DNA of 42,451 nt from Pyrinomonadaceae bacterium (lineage in GTDB: Bacteria > Acidobacteriota > Blastocatellia > Pyrinomonadales > Pyrinomonadaceae). The position numbers were made by a program, and so were the translations under genes. Below, one piece after another: positions 39,178-42,451 of the stretch. How positions within the stretch are numbered: the first letter of the stretch is position 1; each line of letters starts with the position of its first letter. The notes below the pieces were generated by a model, which was not told the DNA's origin, did not search any database, and was given only the letters and a program-made list of their open reading frames with translations. The stretch is from positions 1 to 42,451 of the forward strand of contig JAIBCB010000005.1 in NCBI GenBank assembly GCA_019694355.1, written 5' to 3'.

Positions 39178-40338
39178 ATGAAGTTCGACGTGCTGATCAT
39201 CAGGATCGGATTTGTTCTTTTGCTTGCGTTAGGCGGTTACTTGCTGAATCCACTCGGCAAGAGTTCACACCTTAACGAACTTGTTGGCGAAAGCGTCCGA
39301 CTAAAGCAAAGCCTTTCCGGCGTTTTTGGCGCATTGGTGGCTCTTGCCATCATCGGCGTTGAGGTCCGAGCGCGGAAGGCCTCGCTAAAGACGCTGATCG
39401 GTGCGGCGGTCGGTTCGATCATGGGGATCATTGGTGCATACCTGATCGGGATGCTGATCTCCTACCAGGACATCAATACCGTTCCCGGCGAGCTGAAGAC
39501 ATTCTTGACGATCGCCCTTGCCTTTTTCATGGGCTACATCGGTTTGATGGTCGGTGCAGCGAAGGGCGATTTCATCGACCTTTCGGCCCTCGGCGGGATC
39601 TTCAGCGACAAGGCCGTAAAACGCGATTACAAGATACTCGATACATCGGTGATCATCGACGGAAGGATCGCAGATGTTGCAGAAACCGGTTTTTTGAGCG
39701 GTTCGCTCATCATTCCAAACTTTATTCTTGCAGAGCTTCAGCAGGTCGCAGATTCTGCAGATTCTTCGAAACGCCAGCGCGGCCGCCGCGGGCTCGATAT
39801 GCTCCAGCGGCTCAGAAACAACAGCAAGCTAGACATTCAGATCGTTGAGACGGATTTTCCGGCGATCAAAGAGGTCGATCTCAAGCTGATCGAACTCGGG
39901 TTGCAGATCGACGCGGTCATTATTACGAACGACTTCAACCTCAATAAAGTGTCGCAGCTGCGCGGCGTCGCCGTGTTGAACATCAACGAACTTGCGAACG
40001 CCTTGAAGCCTGTGGTTCTGCCAGGCGAAGCGATGCGCGTCTATATCCTCAAGGAAGGCAAGGAATACAACCAAGGCGTTGCATATCTTGATGACGGCAC
40101 GATGGTGGTCGTCGATAATGCCCGCAAATTGATCGGCAAGACGGCGGACATTGCGGTAACGAGCGTGCTGCAGACCACGGCGGGCAAGATGATCTTCGGC
40201 AGGCTTTGGGAAGAGGCACATCCTGAGGATAGTTCGAGTTCCCAGACGGCGATCCACGATTCGCGATCGCTTGGTTTCCGGCGAGCAACGCGTGAGCTCC
40301 GGCAAACGACCATCATTGAGGAGGTCGAACATTCTTGA
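39178..40338 (+). CDS. PIN and TRAM domain integral membrane protein (YacL-like)
   Basis: This is a 386-residue protein. The N-terminus has four hydrophobic helices (about 5-24, 48-62, 70-94, 105-128). A PIN nuclease domain spans about 150-275: LDTSVIIDGRIADV supplies the first acidic residue (Asp155), ILAELQQVADS another, and VIITNDFNLNKVSQLRG the later ones. A TRAM-like RNA-binding barrel follows (about 283-340, GKEYNQGVAYLDDGTMVVVD). This architecture is YacL of Bacillus, a membrane-anchored probable RNase of unknown target. It precedes ispDF by 34 bases, an arrangement also common in other phyla. Confidence 0.92.
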   Translation: MKFDVLIIRIGFVLLLALGGYLLNPLGKSSHLNELVGESVRLKQSLSGVFGALVALAIIGVEVRARKASLKTLIGAAVGSIMGIIGAYLIGMLISYQDINTVPGELKTFLTIALAFFMGYIGLMVGAAKGDFIDLSALGGIFSDKAVKRDYKILDTSVIIDGRIADVAETGFLSGSLIIPNFILAELQQVADSADSSKRQRGRRGLDMLQRLRNNSKLDIQIVETDFPAIKEVDLKLIELGLQIDAVIITNDFNLNKVSQLRGVAVLNINELANALKPVVLPGEAMRVYILKEGKEYNQGVAYLDDGTMVVVDNARKLIGKTADIAVTSVLQTTAGKMIFGRLWEEAHPEDSSSSQTAIHDSRSLGFRRATRELRQTTIIEEVEHS

Positions 40339-40372
40339 TATGCGACGAATCTTCCTATCTTTCACGGCATAG

Positions 40373-41539
40373 ATGAATACCGCGATCATAGTCGCTGCCG
40401 GTGCGGGCACACGCTTCGGCGGCGACACACCGAAACAGTTCGTCAGACTTGCGGGCAGGCCGATCCTCATACGTTCGATCGAAAAATTTGACCTTTGCGA
40501 TGCGATCAATTCGATCGTTGTCGTCGTCGCAAAAGAAACGGTCGAAAGCGTTCGCTCGCTTGTTGGAGCCGCCGAATTTGCCAAGCCCGTTGAGGTCGTG
40601 ATCGGTGGGGCAACGCGTGCGGAATCGACGCAGAACGGCCTTAGTGCGGTGCAAGGAAATGAAGGCGTCGTGCTGGTTCACGATGCTGCCCGTCCGCTTG
40701 TCAGCGTTGATGATATTCGGCAGGTCGTTCGTGCGGCGGAAGAATTCGGTGCGGCCTGCTTAGCGGCTCCTGTTGCCGACACGATCAAACGAGTTGCGGA
40801 TGGTGAGATCCGCGAGACGATAGATCGCACGGAACTTATGTCTGCCCAGACGCCGCAAGGCTTTTCAGTTGACCTGCTGCGGCGTGCGTTCTCATCAAAC
40901 CACGATCTGGCGAGTGCGACCGATGAATGTTCGCTCGTTGAGAAACTCGGCGAAAAGGTGAAGGTCGTCGCCGCGACCTCGTTGAATATGAAGATCACGA
41001 CACAGGAAGATCTCAAGATCGCGGAGGCGTTCATCGCCGGCAGTCGCGACGGTCGTCCTCGGATCGGATACGGGACAGACCTTCATCGGCTTGAGCCCGG
41101 CGGCCCGCTTAAAGTTGGCGGAGTGGCGATCGATTGCGATCTTCAGGCGGTCGGGCATTCTGATGCCGATGTGTTGCTGCACGCGGTTACGGACGCGATC
41201 CTCGGGGCACTTTCCGCGGGCGACATCGGCTCACACTTTTCTGACACCGATGAAAAATGGCGTGGTGCCGACAGCCGCGTCTTTCTTGAAGAAGCGATTA
41301 GAATGGCGGCAGAACGCGGACTCGCGATCGGCAATCTTGACGCGATCATCGATCTCGAAAGGCCGAAGATCCGCCCATTTATCGACGAGATGCGCCAGAT
41401 ATTGAGCGAACTCACGGGCCTTGAGATCGGCCGCGTCAGCGTAAAGGCAAAGACAGGCGAAGGCGTTGGCCCGATCGGAGAATCACTTGCCCTTTCTGCA
41501 ACGGCCACGGTCTTGCTTTTTCCGTCATACGATCAGTAA
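40373..41539 (+). CDS. ispDF: Bifunctional IspD/IspF, MEP-pathway isoprenoid enzyme
   Basis: This 388-residue fusion joins two steps of the non-mevalonate pathway. Residues 1-225 are IspD, 2-C-methylerythritol 4-phosphate cytidylyltransferase (IIVAAGAGTRFGGDTPKQF, VLVHDAARPLV, TELMSAQTPQGF). Residues about 230-388 are IspF, MECDP synthase (GYGTDLHRLEPG, whose Asp and His bind metal; GHSDADVLLHAVTDAILGA; DIGSHFSDTDEKWRGADS). The two non-consecutive steps are fused in many bacteria. The start ATG follows the PIN-TRAM gene closely and lacks a strong ribosome-binding site. The next gene starts seven bases on. Confidence 0.95.
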   Translation: MNTAIIVAAGAGTRFGGDTPKQFVRLAGRPILIRSIEKFDLCDAINSIVVVVAKETVESVRSLVGAAEFAKPVEVVIGGATRAESTQNGLSAVQGNEGVVLVHDAARPLVSVDDIRQVVRAAEEFGAACLAAPVADTIKRVADGEIRETIDRTELMSAQTPQGFSVDLLRRAFSSNHDLASATDECSLVEKLGEKVKVVAATSLNMKITTQEDLKIAEAFIAGSRDGRPRIGYGTDLHRLEPGGPLKVGGVAIDCDLQAVGHSDADVLLHAVTDAILGALSAGDIGSHFSDTDEKWRGADSRVFLEEAIRMAAERGLAIGNLDAIIDLERPKIRPFIDEMRQILSELTGLEIGRVSVKAKTGEGVGPIGESLALSATATVLLFPSYDQ

Positions 41540-41545
41540 CACGAG

Positions 41546-42451
41546 ATGCGTCCACAGAACATCATCGAAAAAAAACGCGACGGCAAGGCGCTCAGCGATG
41601 CGGAGATCGCCTCGTTCATCGATGGCGTCTGCACGGGAGCGTGGGAAGACTATCAGATCACGGCGCTTGTGATGGCGATGTTCATCAACGGCCTGACCAC
41701 GAATGAGCAGAACGTGATAACGCGGGAAATGCTGCATTCCGGCAAGGTGATGGACTTCTCGGACATCGACGCTCCGAAGGCTGACAAACACTCGACGGGC
41801 GGCGTCGGTGATAAAACTTCGCTGATCATTGCACCACTAGCTGCATCCTGCGGCATTGCTGTGCCGATGATCTCCGGCCGCGGCCTCGGCCACACGGGTG
41901 GAACCCTCGACAAACTCGAATCCATAAAGGGCTATAACGTCAATCTATCGACAGAGCGGTTTCGGCACGTGGTCAAGAGCTGTGGGTTCGCGATGACCGG
42001 ACAGACGGAATCGATCGCACCTGCGGACAAGAAGATCTACGCCCTTCGTGATGCGACCGCGACGGTGCCCTACATTCCGCTTATCGTTGCCTCGATAATG
42101 TCGAAGAAACTTGCGGAAGGCCTCGACGCCCTCATTTTGGATGTGAAGACAGGACTCGGCGCGTTTATGTCGAGATTTGAGGATTCGGTAAAACTCGCAG
42201 AAGCCCTGGTGATGACCGGCAAGGAATTCGGCGTTCGCACGGAGGCGGTCATCACCTCGATGGATCAGCCGCTCGGCCAGTTCGTCGGAAACTCGCACGA
42301 GGTATATGAATGCGTCAAGATCCTTCGAAATGAAATGTCGGAGACGGCCCGCGAAACGCTCGATCTTTCGATGGATCTCACCGCGCGAATGCTGGTTTTG
42401 ACCGGACTCGCTGATGACGCGTCAGAGGCCAGGAATATCCTGCGGGCCAAG
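41546..42451 (+). CDS. Thymidine/pyrimidine-nucleoside phosphorylase, N-terminal part
   Basis: The frame opens at ATG 41546 and is still open at the window edge after 302 codons, so the C-terminus is missing. IEKKRDGKALSDAEIASFI opens the alpha domain. DKHSTGGVGDKTSLIIAPLA is the phosphate-binding signature of the family, and MISGRGLGHTGGTLDKLESI is also diagnostic. It cleaves thymidine or other pyrimidine nucleosides with phosphate to release the base. DeoA (thymidine-specific) and Pdp (broader) cannot be told apart from this part. It is in a tight run after ispDF. Confidence 0.94.
   Translation, partial: MRPQNIIEKKRDGKALSDAEIASFIDGVCTGAWEDYQITALVMAMFINGLTTNEQNVITREMLHSGKVMDFSDIDAPKADKHSTGGVGDKTSLIIAPLAASCGIAVPMISGRGLGHTGGTLDKLESIKGYNVNLSTERFRHVVKSCGFAMTGQTESIAPADKKIYALRDATATVPYIPLIVASIMSKKLAEGLDALILDVKTGLGAFMSRFEDSVKLAEALVMTGKEFGVRTEAVITSMDQPLGQFVGNSHEVYECVKILRNEMSETARETLDLSMDLTARMLVLTGLADDASEARNILRAK

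Overview
This is a bacterial chromosomal window with dense genes and no plasmid or phage core. An apolipoprotein N-acyltransferase, a lipobox-bearing ComEA-like protein and a periplasmic-type phosphatase point to a Gram-negative envelope. The many Sec-type secreted proteins ending in Ala-Gln/Gly-Gln, PD40 plus FG-GAP fusions, carboxypeptidase-regulatory-like domains and a CPxC...FCxxDG zinc ribbon on FtsK resemble Acidobacteriota, probably Blastocatellia (Pyrinomonadaceae-like). That placement rests on remembered family traits, not on a search.

Layout. 1-3.6 kb holds secreted proteins of unknown or binding type. 3.5-6.2 kb (minus strand) has two extended-SDR nucleotide-sugar enzymes, one of them a UDP-glucuronate decarboxylase, separated by a REP-associated tyrosine transposase (RAYT1) with its own palindromic repeats. 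6.2-9.9 kb has a small-protein/nucleotidyltransferase pair, a class B-like acid phosphatase, a MATE exporter and a DoxX-like protein. 9.9-12.5 kb has two divergent regulator/target pairs (HxlR with a VOC protein; a cysteine-rich SufR-like ArsR-type regulator with a DoxX-like protein), each with a clear palindromic operator. 12.5-19.1 kb has an MFS transporter, an M14 peptidase, a flavin-type oxidase and polA. 19.2-20.0 kb is a second RAYT unit flanked by inverted arrays of another repeat. Then come DUF1990, tRNA-Glu, a TolB/TPR protein, and a gap holding a strong small-RNA candidate.

23-27.4 kb is an lnt-prfB-radA run, with the classical +1 frameshift site in prfB and three TGAC-N7-GTCA palindromes upstream. 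27.5-33.1 kb holds an SnoaL-like secreted protein, a PilZ protein, a bacilliredoxin, a CYTH protein, tsaE, nnr, tRNA-Arg, apt and an acylphosphatase. 33.3-38.8 kb is comEC-comEA-ftsK (DNA uptake and chromosome segregation). 39.2-42.5 kb has a PIN-TRAM membrane protein, the isoprenoid fusion ispDF and the start of a pyrimidine nucleoside phosphorylase.

The most unusual content is repeat biology. Two unrelated RAYT/REP systems lie 15 kb apart. A REP1-family element is embedded in frame inside nnr, and in two genes a REP supplies the last codons and the stop codon. Other leads are the structured RNA candidate at 22.7-22.9 kb, whose 3' arm contains a 22-bp sequence repeated exactly at 32.03 kb, and several unassigned palindromic operators.
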